A stretch of DNA of 22,378 bases from positions 1-22,378 of the forward strand of contig CALVZR010000169.1 in assembly GCA_944372565.1 (NCBI GenBank). The letters are read 5' to 3'. Origin of the DNA: an uncultured Clostridia bacterium (lineage in GTDB: Bacteria; Bacillota; Clostridia; Christensenellales; Borkfalkiaceae). The notes under the pieces are model-generated. The model worked only from the letters and a program-made list of their open reading frames with translations, ran no database searches and was not told the DNA's origin. This document shows, piece by piece, positions 14,460 through 21,377 of the stretch. Position numbers and translations under genes: made by a program. Positions within the stretch are counted from its first letter, which is position 1, and each line of letters opens with the position of its first letter.

Positions 14460-15824
14460 TTATTTTTCGATTTCCGTCAGAGACGCCGCGGCGATGCTCT
14501 GACCGACTCTTCTGTTGGATTCGTCGGGCATCGAGATGTCGATGTCCTTATACTGCGGATATTCGGCGGAAAGGACCTCTTTCGCCTTGGCGATGATGAT
14601 GTCCCCGCCCTTGCCGCTCGTCACCCTGCCGAGCAGCAGCAGGTGTTTGATTTCGTAAAATTCGCTGTAATACGCGATGGCGTAGCCGAGATAGATTCCG
14701 ATATCCTCGTAGATCTTCTTCGCGCGCTCGTCGCCGTCCTTCATCATACCCTGCACGACTTTGAGCCGCTCCGCGGGCGAAGAATCCTTATCGAAGGCGA
14801 TCCCCGCGTATTCGGCGAGTTTGATCACGCCGTCCTGCGAGAAATACTTCACGCCGCAGCCGATATCGCCGCTCCATTCATCGATCATCGCCTTGTCGTT
14901 GAAGTCCACGGGAACGAACGCGAGTTCGTTGAGCCAGCCGTTCAGGCCGCCCTCCGTGTTGATATAGCCGCCCGCCTCGCTCGTGCCCATGGCGATGCCG
15001 AGCACGCCGTTATCGTTGAGATCGATGGCGCCCGCGAGAGCGGTCACGTCGCCGTCGTTTGCGACTTCGAGCGGCGCGTTGAATTCCTTGGCGATGTCGA
15101 TATACATGGTCTTTACGTGCTTTTCAAAGTCGTCTTCGGGAACTTTTAAGAAGAGCGACGCTACCATAATCTTGTTATCCACGTAGATGCCCGCGCTCGA
15201 AACGCCGATGGCATCTACCCGCGGCATCTTGGACGCAGCCGTTTCAAACGCCGCCTTGATGCCGTCGTAATGATAGCGGTAATCGGAATTGGTTTTGGGG
15301 AACCAGACGACTTCCTCGCTGTAAACGACCTTGCCGTCTATGACCGCGCTCACCTTTCTGTCGCTGCCGCCCGCGTCGAACCCGATGCGGCATCCGTCCA
15401 GATGCCCGCCGATCTTCAGCGAACAGCCGTGCGGTGCGGGAAGGTCTTTTTCCTCCACGCAAACGACCTCGAAAGGCGCTTCGTAAACTTTGCTCATAAA
15501 ATCCGCGTCGAATTCCCTGGCGCCGCCCTTCGCGTACGCCTTTTTGATCTCTTCGTAGATGTAATCGTCCCCGCAGACATATACCTTATAACCGCCGACC
15601 ACCCACAAAAGGGATTTCACGATACGCTCCGCAATCTTGTAATTGCGCTCTCTCTTCGCCTCGTCGGCAAAGATATCCAGCTCGTAGATATAGTTATAAC
15701 CCTTGTTCCGTTCCACGCAGAGTTTCAGCTTTTTGCTGTCCTCTTTTGCAACGTCCCTCCTGAATTCGCCGAGAGCGACGCTCATCGGCAGAAAGCCTTT
15801 ATCGTAGTTCGTTGCGTACTTCAT
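14460..15824 (-). CDS. ROK-like sugar kinase with extra N-terminal domain
   Basis: Probable sugar or amino-sugar kinase of the actin/hexokinase (ASKHA) fold. The protein has 454 residues against about 300 for ordinary ROK kinases. The phosphate-1 motif DAGGSDRK begins only at Asp150, so roughly 145 residues precede the kinase core; this part (for example YNYIYELDIFADEA and YKVYVCGDDYIYEE) is not a DNA-binding domain that I recognise. ANDGDVTALAGA has Asp257 as the likely catalytic base, and GIAMGTSEAGGY resembles the phosphate-2 loop. The ROK zinc motif CxCGxxGCxE is missing. AGGAGGA lies six bases before the start. The gene is second in the operon, between the PHP and PIG-L genes. Glucosamine or N-acetylglucosamine is the natural guess for substrate, from context only. 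Confidence 0.78.
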   Translation of the reverse strand: MKYATNYDKGFLPMSVALGEFRRDVAKEDSKKLKLCVERNKGYNYIYELDIFADEAKRERNYKIAERIVKSLLWVVGGYKVYVCGDDYIYEEIKKAYAKGGAREFDADFMSKVYEAPFEVVCVEEKDLPAPHGCSLKIGGHLDGCRIGFDAGGSDRKVSAVIDGKVVYSEEVVWFPKTNSDYRYHYDGIKAAFETAASKMPRVDAIGVSSAGIYVDNKIMVASLFLKVPEDDFEKHVKTMYIDIAKEFNAPLEVANDGDVTALAGAIDLNDNGVLGIAMGTSEAGGYINTEGGLNGWLNELAFVPVDFNDKAMIDEWSGDIGCGVKYFSQDGVIKLAEYAGIAFDKDSSPAERLKVVQGMMKDGDERAKKIYEDIGIYLGYAIAYYSEFYEIKHLLLLGRVTSGKGGDIIIAKAKEVLSAEYPQYKDIDISMPDESNRRVGQSIAAASLTEIEK

Positions 15825-15847
15825 CGCTTCCTCCTTTTATGATAAAG

Positions 15848-16858
15848 TTATTTTTTTTTGAATTCTTCCGGAAAATACGCGCGGCTGAACGCCTTTTTGC
15901 CGTGAAAATCCTCCACGGTAACGCGGAAATATTTCACGTTTTCGTTCATCTCGAAAACCGCGTCCGTTACGGGCTTGTCCTCAAAAATCAGTTTCGCAAA
16001 ACGACCGTCCGTGGAAAAGCGCACCGAGCGCGCGTTTTCCGCTCCGACATAAACTTTATTTCCGTCAACGGCGATCCCGCGGAGCCGCGCCCCCGTCGAG
16101 GCATAAAAAACGCCGTTTTTCATACATTCAAAAACATTCCGATAATCGAGTTTTTCCGGATACATGACGTTGAACCCGCCGAGGCTGTCATCTTTTTGGC
16201 AACGGTGCACGTCGTCGTTCGCGAAACAATATAGTTTCTGCCCGTCTTTCAGCATATGATCATATATAATGCCCATGTCGTCCGGCTCGCTGCCCGCACG
16301 ATACGACGAATAATTTACGATCTCCATGCCGAGCAGGCCTTTCAGACCGAGATAATCTTTCGGCTCATGGCAGGACCAGACGGGATGATTATAAACCACG
16401 AGATATCCCAGCCGACGGGCTTGCTCGATGATTTTATTGGCGTTTTCAACGGAATGCTCCGGATCGCAAAATCCGTTCAGAACGGGCGACGCGGCAAGTT
16501 CCTTTTCCGACTTGTGCGTCAGCGTAATATTAAAAAAATCGTAAAAATATTCGCTGATCCCCACCATGCCCGTTTTATCCGGCGCGGGAGAGTAAAAATT
16601 AAAGTGATAGGCTTTATCTGCGTTCGCTTTTCCGCCGTCGTGAAGACAGTTTTCGTACCCGTTGAGCGCGACGAAACCCTCGTCGTTCAGCGAACTTCTG
16701 TCCCGCATGAACAAATGGTCGGTATAAGCGACGATCGAATAACCGTGAGCGCGGTAATACTCTTTGACCTGTTCCGGGGTGAATCTACCGTCTGAATCCG
16801 TAGTGTGCGCGTGCAGATTGGCTTTATATCCCGTTCCGTCCGGCAATAATACCTTCAT
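15848..16858 (-). CDS. PHP-domain metal-dependent phosphoesterase
   Basis: Probable metal-dependent phosphoesterase of the polymerase-and-histidinol-phosphatase family. The protein has 336 residues. Family motifs are NLHAHTTDSDG (His16, His18, Asp23), AYTDH (Asp47, His48), a central YNHP, and NDDVHR in place of the common SDAH. The first roughly 250 residues are the PHP barrel; the last 85 or so look like a small beta-rich add-on. It is the first gene of the operon, 23 bp ahead of the ROK-like kinase. The ribosome site is weak (GGACGG about nine bases before the ATG). A sugar-phosphate or sugar-nucleotide substrate is plausible from context, but PHP proteins are catalytically diverse and no specific reaction can be assigned. 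Confidence 0.82.
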   Translation of the reverse strand: MKVLLPDGTGYKANLHAHTTDSDGRFTPEQVKEYYRAHGYSIVAYTDHLFMRDRSSLNDEGFVALNGYENCLHDGGKANADKAYHFNFYSPAPDKTGMVGISEYFYDFFNITLTHKSEKELAASPVLNGFCDPEHSVENANKIIEQARRLGYLVVYNHPVWSCHEPKDYLGLKGLLGMEIVNYSSYRAGSEPDDMGIIYDHMLKDGQKLYCFANDDVHRCQKDDSLGGFNVMYPEKLDYRNVFECMKNGVFYASTGARLRGIAVDGNKVYVGAENARSVRFSTDGRFAKLIFEDKPVTDAVFEMNENVKYFRVTVEDFHGKKAFSRAYFPEEFKKK

Positions 16859-16887
16859 TTTCTTTACCGTCCGTTTCCGCTTTTCCG

Positions 16888-16899
16888 ATTATAATTATA
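16888..16899 (-). promoter_or_regulatory. -10 region of the PHP-kinase-deacetylase-nagB operon
   Basis: Two tandem TATAAT boxes on the minus strand occupy 16888-16893 and 16894-16899, about 30-40 bases before the first start codon. No good -35 lies 16-18 bp further up (AGCCAA at 16917-16922). A good -10 with a poor -35 beside a divergent AraC-type gene suggests activator dependence. Confidence 0.55.
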
Positions 16900-16929
16900 T
16901 ACCCAAAAATCCCTCTTGGCTTTACAGAA

Positions 16930-16950
16930 TTATGCAGCGTTTTTGCATAA
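16930..16950. promoter_or_regulatory. Inverted repeat between divergent promoters, likely regulator site
   Basis: TTATGCA (16930-16936) and TGCATAA (16944-16950) are perfect 7-bp arms with a 7-bp spacer. The centre lies about 53 bp upstream of the expected operon transcript start and 60 bp upstream of the regulator's. That is a usual distance for activation in both directions. Binding by the adjacent AraC-type protein is inference. Confidence 0.55.
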
Positions 16951-16964
16951 AAAGACACAATCGC

Positions 16965-16993
16965 TTGAAATTTCGGAAAAAATCGTTTATAAT
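16965..16993 (+). promoter_or_regulatory. Promoter of the AraC-family gene
   Basis: TTGAAA (16965-16970), a 17-bp spacer and TATAAT (16988-16993). The expected transcription start, seven bases on, falls at or next to the ATG at 17001, so the mRNA would be leaderless. Confidence 0.75.
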
Positions 16994-17000
16994 GATTTCT

Positions 17001-17903
17001 ATGGAAAACAAATTCGGCAACTACATCCGCAATCCCCTGCGGGAGAGTTTCAACGTGCGTTCGATTTTCACCATCCACTATTTCCGCTACGGGAAAAATT
17101 TCCGCGTGCGCAAGGAATCGCACAACTTCTGGGAAATGGTGTATATCGATTCGGGCAGGGCGATCGTTTCCGCGGACGAACGGGAATTCCCCCTGCTGCG
17201 CGGGCAGGCGTATTTTCACAAGCCCGGCGAAGAACACACCATCCGCACCGAGGACGAATTTGCAAATTCCGCCATCGTTTCCTTTGAATGCGATTCCCGC
17301 GCGATGAGCCTGTTTGAAAACCGCACGCTCGTTTTCGACGAGTTTGAAAAACAGCTTTTAAATAAGATCATCTCCGAGGGCAAACTGAGTTTTAAAGACA
17401 AACTGGACGATATTTATCTCGTGAAGATGACCCCGCGGGAAAACGCCCCCTTCGCGGGCGCGCAGCTCATCAAGAACTGCGTGGAACTCCTGCTCATTTC
17501 CATGGCGAGAAAACTGCTCAACGAGGACCGCTCGGAAATCATTTCCGAATCCCTCTCCGTGCCGTCGGGCGTGAAACTCGTGGAGAATATCCTGCGCATC
17601 CTCAATGAAAACATTTACAACAATATCGACCTCGATACGATCTCCGAAAAACTTTCTTTCAGCAAGACGTATATCAAGGCGGTTTTCAAAAAGCACACGA
17701 ACACGACCATCATTCAGCACTACATAGACTTAAAGATTGCCGAGGCGAAAAAACTGCTCAGCCAGAACAAATACACGGTAACCGAAATCGCATTTCTGCT
17801 CAACTTCAATTCCGTGCATTATTTCAGCAGGCAGTTCAAAACGAGAACGGATATGTCCCCCACGGAATACGTGCAGTCCATCAAGGCGGATAACGTCCTT
17901 TAA
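17001..17903 (+). CDS. AraC-family transcriptional regulator
   Basis: DNA-binding regulator, 300 residues from the chosen ATG. The N-terminal cupin-like sensing domain is seen at about 22-95 (HNFWEMVYIDSG, then FHKPGEEHTI). The C-terminal double helix-turn-helix spans about 195-292, with LDTISEKLSFSKTYIKAVFK and TVTEIAFLLNFNSVHYFSRQF, then the typical MSPTEYV ending. A longer frame opens upstream, but the -10 box ends at 16993, so a start at 16992 or earlier would not be on this transcript; 17001 is preferred. There is no Shine-Dalgarno sequence. It is divergent from the PHP/kinase/PIG-L/nagB operon, which is its likely target, and the effector is probably a sugar or amino sugar. A strong terminator follows directly. 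Confidence 0.9.
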   Translation: MENKFGNYIRNPLRESFNVRSIFTIHYFRYGKNFRVRKESHNFWEMVYIDSGRAIVSADEREFPLLRGQAYFHKPGEEHTIRTEDEFANSAIVSFECDSRAMSLFENRTLVFDEFEKQLLNKIISEGKLSFKDKLDDIYLVKMTPRENAPFAGAQLIKNCVELLLISMARKLLNEDRSEIISESLSVPSGVKLVENILRILNENIYNNIDLDTISEKLSFSKTYIKAVFKKHTNTTIIQHYIDLKIAEAKKLLSQNKYTVTEIAFLLNFNSVHYFSRQFKTRTDMSPTEYVQSIKADNVL

Positions 17904-17909
17904 AAACCG

Positions 17910-17936
17910 AAAAGCGGCTCTTTGGAGCCGCTTTTT
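17910..17936. terminator. Bidirectional terminator after the AraC gene
   Basis: An 11-bp stem (17910-17920 with 17925-17935), loop TTTG, is followed by a T-run on the plus strand. On the minus strand a broken T-run follows, so it can also end the V-ATPase-side operon, whose last stop is 15 bp away. Confidence 0.92.
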
Positions 17937-17950
17937 CCTTGCATTTCACC

Positions 17951-18352
17951 TTATTTCAGCAATTTGATTTTGCTGAAAAAGGGCACTTCCTTGTCCTCTT
18001 CGTTCACGACGTACACGACGCCGATGATGCCGATAATCAAAATGGCAAGGCTGTACAGCCCGGCGATCGCGCCGAATACGGTGTGCATCACGCCGCCGAA
18101 CGAGGTGAGCACGCCGAAAACGACGTTGCCCACGACCGAAAAGATCAGCATAGACAAGCCGTTGTTCGCGTGTTTTTTGGCTTCCGCGTCGTTCTTGTAC
18201 ATGATCAGCGGAATGAAAAACAGCAGTCCCCATAAATAGCAGAGGGAAAACACCACCTTTCTCTCCGTTTTGTCGGAAACGGGCTTTTCTTCCCGCTCGC
18301 TTCCGCTTTCTTCCCGTTCTTCTTCGGGAACCTTCTTTTCTTCCTCATCCAT
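17951..18352 (-). CDS. DUF4870/Tic20-like small membrane protein
   Basis: Small membrane protein of 133 residues, function unknown. The first 45 or so residues are highly charged and Glu/Lys-rich (MDEEEKKVPEEEREESG). Three membrane helices follow: VVFSLCYLWGLLFFIPLIMY, then one around LSMLIFSVVGNVVFGV, and one around LYSLAILIIGIIGVVYVV. The pattern DAEAKKHANNGLSMLIF between helices 1 and 2 fits the conserved His-Ala-x-Asn-Gly part of the DUF4870/Tic20-like family. ATG 18352 is chosen because GGAGGT lies eight bases before it. It follows the glucokinase by 23 bp and is the last gene of the minus-strand unit. Confidence 0.8.
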   Translation of the reverse strand: MDEEEKKVPEEEREESGSEREEKPVSDKTERKVVFSLCYLWGLLFFIPLIMYKNDAEAKKHANNGLSMLIFSVVGNVVFGVLTSFGGVMHTVFGAIAGLYSLAILIIGIIGVVYVVNEEDKEVPFFSKIKLLK

Positions 18353-18375
18353 AAATAAAGACCTCCGTTTCCTGC

Positions 18376-19320
18376 TTAAACGAGCAGCGCCGCGGCGCCG
18401 ATGATGCCCGCGTCGTTGCCCAGAGTAGCCGCTAAAATCTTCACCTCGGGCGTTCCCTGATAACCGTAATGCCTTTCTTTGCAGTATTGCGCAACGCGGT
18501 CGATAAGATATTTCCCCTCGCCGCTGATCCCCCCGCCGAGCACGACCGCCTGCGGGCGGAAGATATTGCAATAATTCATGATGCTTTCCGAAAGATACAT
18601 AATATAATCGTTCACGACCTGCACCGCCGCGGGGTCGTTTTCCCGCGCCATGGCGAACGCCGTTCTGCCGTTCACGTTGTGGATATCGTTATTCGCGTAA
18701 TCCCACATTTTGGAATCGGTATCGCGCAGCATCGCCCGCTTTGTATCGCGGATGAGGGCGGACGCCGAGCAATACGCCTCGATGCACCCCTTTCTGCCGC
18801 AGGTGCATTCCTCGCCGCCGAGCACGAGCACCGCATGCCCCAGTTCCGCGCCTTTGGATTCGTTGCCCTCGTAGAGTTTGTTGCCGAGAACGATGCCGCC
18901 CCCCACGCCCGTGCCGAGGGTGAGCATGATCACGTCGGAAAATTCCTTCGCCGCGCCGAACGTCGCCTCGCCGAGCGCAGCCACGTTCGCGTCGTTGGAA
19001 ACCTTGTATTCGGTATCGAGATATTTTTTCAGCCCGTCCGTGAGCTTCACGTTTTTCCAGCCGAGGTTGTTGGAGTATTCCACCGTGCCCGTGGCGGCGG
19101 TGATGGCGCCCGGGCAGCCGATGCCCACGCCTTCGATCTCCTCCTTTTTCAGCCCGTTTTCTTCGAGGAAGGCGACGAGCGCTTTGCCGAGCGTATCGAT
19201 CACGCTGTCCGCCGTCCCTTCGGTTTTTACCGTCCGCTTTGCCAGGATATTGCCGTTTTCGTTCACAAGGCCGTATTTCACGCTCATGCCGCCGATATCC
19301 ACGCCGATATACTTTTTCAT
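18376..19320 (-). CDS. glk: ROK-family glucokinase
   Basis: Phosphorylates glucose at C6 with ATP in the cytoplasm. The protein has 314 residues, typical of clostridial and bacillar ROK glucokinases. Motifs are DIGGMSVKYG (Asp8; Met replaces the usual Thr), SNDANVAALGE with catalytic Asp110, GTGVGGGI at 137-143, and the zinc site ELGH (His162) with CTCGRKGCIEAY (Cys172, Cys174, Cys179). AGGTGA precedes the ATG. It lies 12 bp after the FAD protein and 23 bp before the membrane protein, so all three look cotranscribed. Unlike the other ROK-like kinase in the window it has the complete zinc motif. ROK kinases sometimes accept mannose or amino sugars, so specificity is likely but not proven. Confidence 0.93.
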   Translation of the reverse strand: MKKYIGVDIGGMSVKYGLVNENGNILAKRTVKTEGTADSVIDTLGKALVAFLEENGLKKEEIEGVGIGCPGAITAATGTVEYSNNLGWKNVKLTDGLKKYLDTEYKVSNDANVAALGEATFGAAKEFSDVIMLTLGTGVGGGIVLGNKLYEGNESKGAELGHAVLVLGGEECTCGRKGCIEAYCSASALIRDTKRAMLRDTDSKMWDYANNDIHNVNGRTAFAMARENDPAAVQVVNDYIMYLSESIMNYCNIFRPQAVVLGGGISGEGKYLIDRVAQYCKERHYGYQGTPEVKILAATLGNDAGIIGAAALLV

Positions 19321-19332
19321 CTTTTTTTCACC

Positions 19333-20718
19333 TCAGATAATTTTTCTCGCCATATATACGCCCATCACGGACGCCATCATCAATCCCCTCGTCCAGCCCG
19401 AGGAATCCCCCAGGCAGTAGAGGTTTTTCACGCTCGTTTTCAGATCATTATCCATGGAAACCCTGTTGCTGTAAAATTTCAGTTCGGGAGAATACAGCAG
19501 CGTTTCCTCGCTCGCAAATCCCGGAACGACGGTATCCGCCTCCTCGATGAAGTTGAGAATGGAAACCATCGTCCTGTACGGCATCGCGGAAGTGATGTCC
19601 CCCGCGACGGCGTCTGTGAGCGTAGGTTTCACGTTGGAGCGCATCAGATCGTCCTGCCAGCTCCGCTTGCCGTCCCTGATATCTCCCAGCCGCTGCACGA
19701 GAATGCGCCCCGCGCCCAGCATATTCGTGAGTTCCCCCACCTTTTTCGCGTATTCCAGCGGCCTGTCGAAGGGATCTTTGAAATGGTGCGAGCACAAAAT
19801 GGCGAGGTTGGTGTTCGCCGATTTTTTCTCTTTATAACTGTGCCCGTTCACCACGGCGAGGCCGTTATCGTAATTTTCCTGGCTGACGAATCCCCCGGGA
19901 TTCTGGCAGAACGTGCGCACTTTGTTCTTGAAGGGTTTAGGATAGCCGATGAGTTTGGATTCGTAGAGGATGTTGTTCACGTCCTCCATCACCTCGTTGC
20001 GCACTTCCACGCGCACGCCCACGTCCACGATGCCCGCCTCGTGCTTCACGCCGTGTTTTCTGCATATCTCTTCCAGCCAGCCTGCGCCCCGCCTGCCCGT
20101 CGCCACGATCACGATCTCCGCATCGATGCGCTCTTCTTTGCCGCCGATGCGGCAGAGCGCGCCCTTGCATACGCCGTTTTCCATCACGATATCGAGCGCG
20201 TCCGCGGAAAAGAGCAGCTGAACGCCGCACTCTTTCAGGCGGTTTTCGATGGCGAGATAAATCTCCTGCGCCTTCTCCGTGCCGAGATGGCGGATGGGGC
20301 AATCCACCAGTTTCAGGTTCGCACGGATGGCGCGGCGGCGGATTTCCTTGATTTTTTCGGAATCCGAAACGCCTTCCACCTTGGTATCCGCGCCGAAAGA
20401 AAGATAGATTTTATCGGTATAGGATATGAGTTCCTGCGCCGTTTCATGCCCTACGAGTTCGGGGAAATCCCCGCCCACTTCGGAGGAAAGCGACAATTTT
20501 CCGTCCGAAAACGCGCCCGCGCCCGAAAAGCCCGTGGTGATGTGGCAGTTTTTGCACCCCACGCACCTGCCCGTTTTCGCTTTCGGGCACGCCCTGTTTT
20601 CGATGGCGACGCCCTTTTCCGCTATGGTGATCTTTCCCTTGTATCCTCTGTTTAAAAGTTCCAGCGCCGTAAAGATGCCCGCAGGGCCCGCGCCGATGAT
20701 CAAAATATCCGTTTCCAT
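19333..20718 (-). CDS. FAD-dependent dehydrogenase-like protein (COG2509 type)
   Basis: Flavoprotein of unknown reaction. The protein has 461 residues. The N-terminal dinucleotide fold shows DILIIGAGPAGIF at 4-16, and a second nucleotide-associated stretch is EIVIVATGRRGAGW. A cysteine cluster, Cys44, Cys52, Cys55 and Cys58 (within CPKAKTGRCVGCKNC), lies before TTGFSGAGAFSDGK and could hold metal or a cluster. The C-terminal FAD motif is NLYCLGDSSGWTRGLMMASVMG. The architecture matches the uncharacterised COG2509 FAD-dependent dehydrogenases. The start lies 6 bp after the V-ATPase subunit D stop, with only a weak ribosome site, which implies translational coupling. The electron donor and acceptor cannot be read from the sequence. 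Confidence 0.85.
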   Translation of the reverse strand: METDILIIGAGPAGIFTALELLNRGYKGKITIAEKGVAIENRACPKAKTGRCVGCKNCHITTGFSGAGAFSDGKLSLSSEVGGDFPELVGHETAQELISYTDKIYLSFGADTKVEGVSDSEKIKEIRRRAIRANLKLVDCPIRHLGTEKAQEIYLAIENRLKECGVQLLFSADALDIVMENGVCKGALCRIGGKEERIDAEIVIVATGRRGAGWLEEICRKHGVKHEAGIVDVGVRVEVRNEVMEDVNNILYESKLIGYPKPFKNKVRTFCQNPGGFVSQENYDNGLAVVNGHSYKEKKSANTNLAILCSHHFKDPFDRPLEYAKKVGELTNMLGAGRILVQRLGDIRDGKRSWQDDLMRSNVKPTLTDAVAGDITSAMPYRTMVSILNFIEEADTVVPGFASEETLLYSPELKFYSNRVSMDNDLKTSVKNLYCLGDSSGWTRGLMMASVMGVYMARKII

Positions 20719-20724
20719 AAATTC

Positions 20725-21360
20725 TCAGCCGTTCCGTTCGGCAATGATGTCCTTCACCTTCATCATACGCGTCAGATTCGCGCGTTCGTTTTCGTCGAGT
20801 TTCATCGAAATGTAGCGGATGGTCTCCTCGAGTTCGGGGATCATCACGTATTCGAGGGCGTTCACGCGGCGCTTGCTCTTTTCACTGTCGTCGGCGAGCA
20901 TCCGCGTCGTCTTCTCGAGTTCGGCAAGCCGCACCAGTTTCACGAGCACTTTCCCCGCGAGAGAAACGGCGTTGTCCGCCTCGCTCGTGACGTCCGCATA
21001 GGCATACGGCAGCGCGGCAGAACCGACCTTTTCCGAAAGGTCGAACTTCGGCACGCCCACGTTCAGGATATTTTTCGTGCCGCATTCGAGCTCCACCGAT
21101 ACCGAGGGTATGGAAAAGGCGAGCTCTATATCCTCCCTTTTCATGAGCCCGCGGGCGAGCGAAAAACTGCGGAGCACGCCGGAAACTTCGCTTTCCGTTT
21201 CATCGCGCATACGCTTGGTTTCCCGCACGAGCGCGGAAAACCGCCGCACCATTTCGTCCGTTTTGTCTTTTAAAAGTTTGTGCCCCCTGACCGCCGTTTT
21301 CAGCCGCGCTTTCAGCTTTTTGAGCTCCATACGCGTGGGGTTTACGTTCAATCTCGCCAA
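20725..21360 (-). CDS. atpD: V-type ATP synthase subunit D
   Basis: Central rotor stalk subunit of the V/A-type ATPase, linking the catalytic A3B3 head to the membrane ring. The protein has 211 residues, normal for the family, and is mostly long helices that form a coiled coil. The family opening MARLNVNPTRMELKKLK and the closing helix EETIRYISMKLDENERA are clear. The start is TTG at 21360 with GGAGAGG five bases before it; the protein family usually begins just here. It follows subunit B by 17 bp and is followed after 6 bp by the FAD protein. The other subunits (A, E, C, F, K, I) must lie beyond the right edge or elsewhere. Confidence 0.95.
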   Translation of the reverse strand: MARLNVNPTRMELKKLKARLKTAVRGHKLLKDKTDEMVRRFSALVRETKRMRDETESEVSGVLRSFSLARGLMKREDIELAFSIPSVSVELECGTKNILNVGVPKFDLSEKVGSAALPYAYADVTSEADNAVSLAGKVLVKLVRLAELEKTTRMLADDSEKSKRRVNALEYVMIPELEETIRYISMKLDENERANLTRMMKVKDIIAERNG

Positions 21361-21377
21361 ATCTTCCTCTCCGGAGC

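Noticed and set aside
16764..17000. Extended N-terminus for the AraC-type regulator
   Set aside because: It would run through the divergent promoters and the palindrome; cupin-type sequence only begins after 17001.
18469..20655. A 728-codon open frame on the plus strand opposite the glucokinase and FAD genes
   Set aside because: It is antisense to two well-supported enzymes, has no family motif, and its His/Arg/Phe-rich composition is what the complement of GC-biased codons produces.
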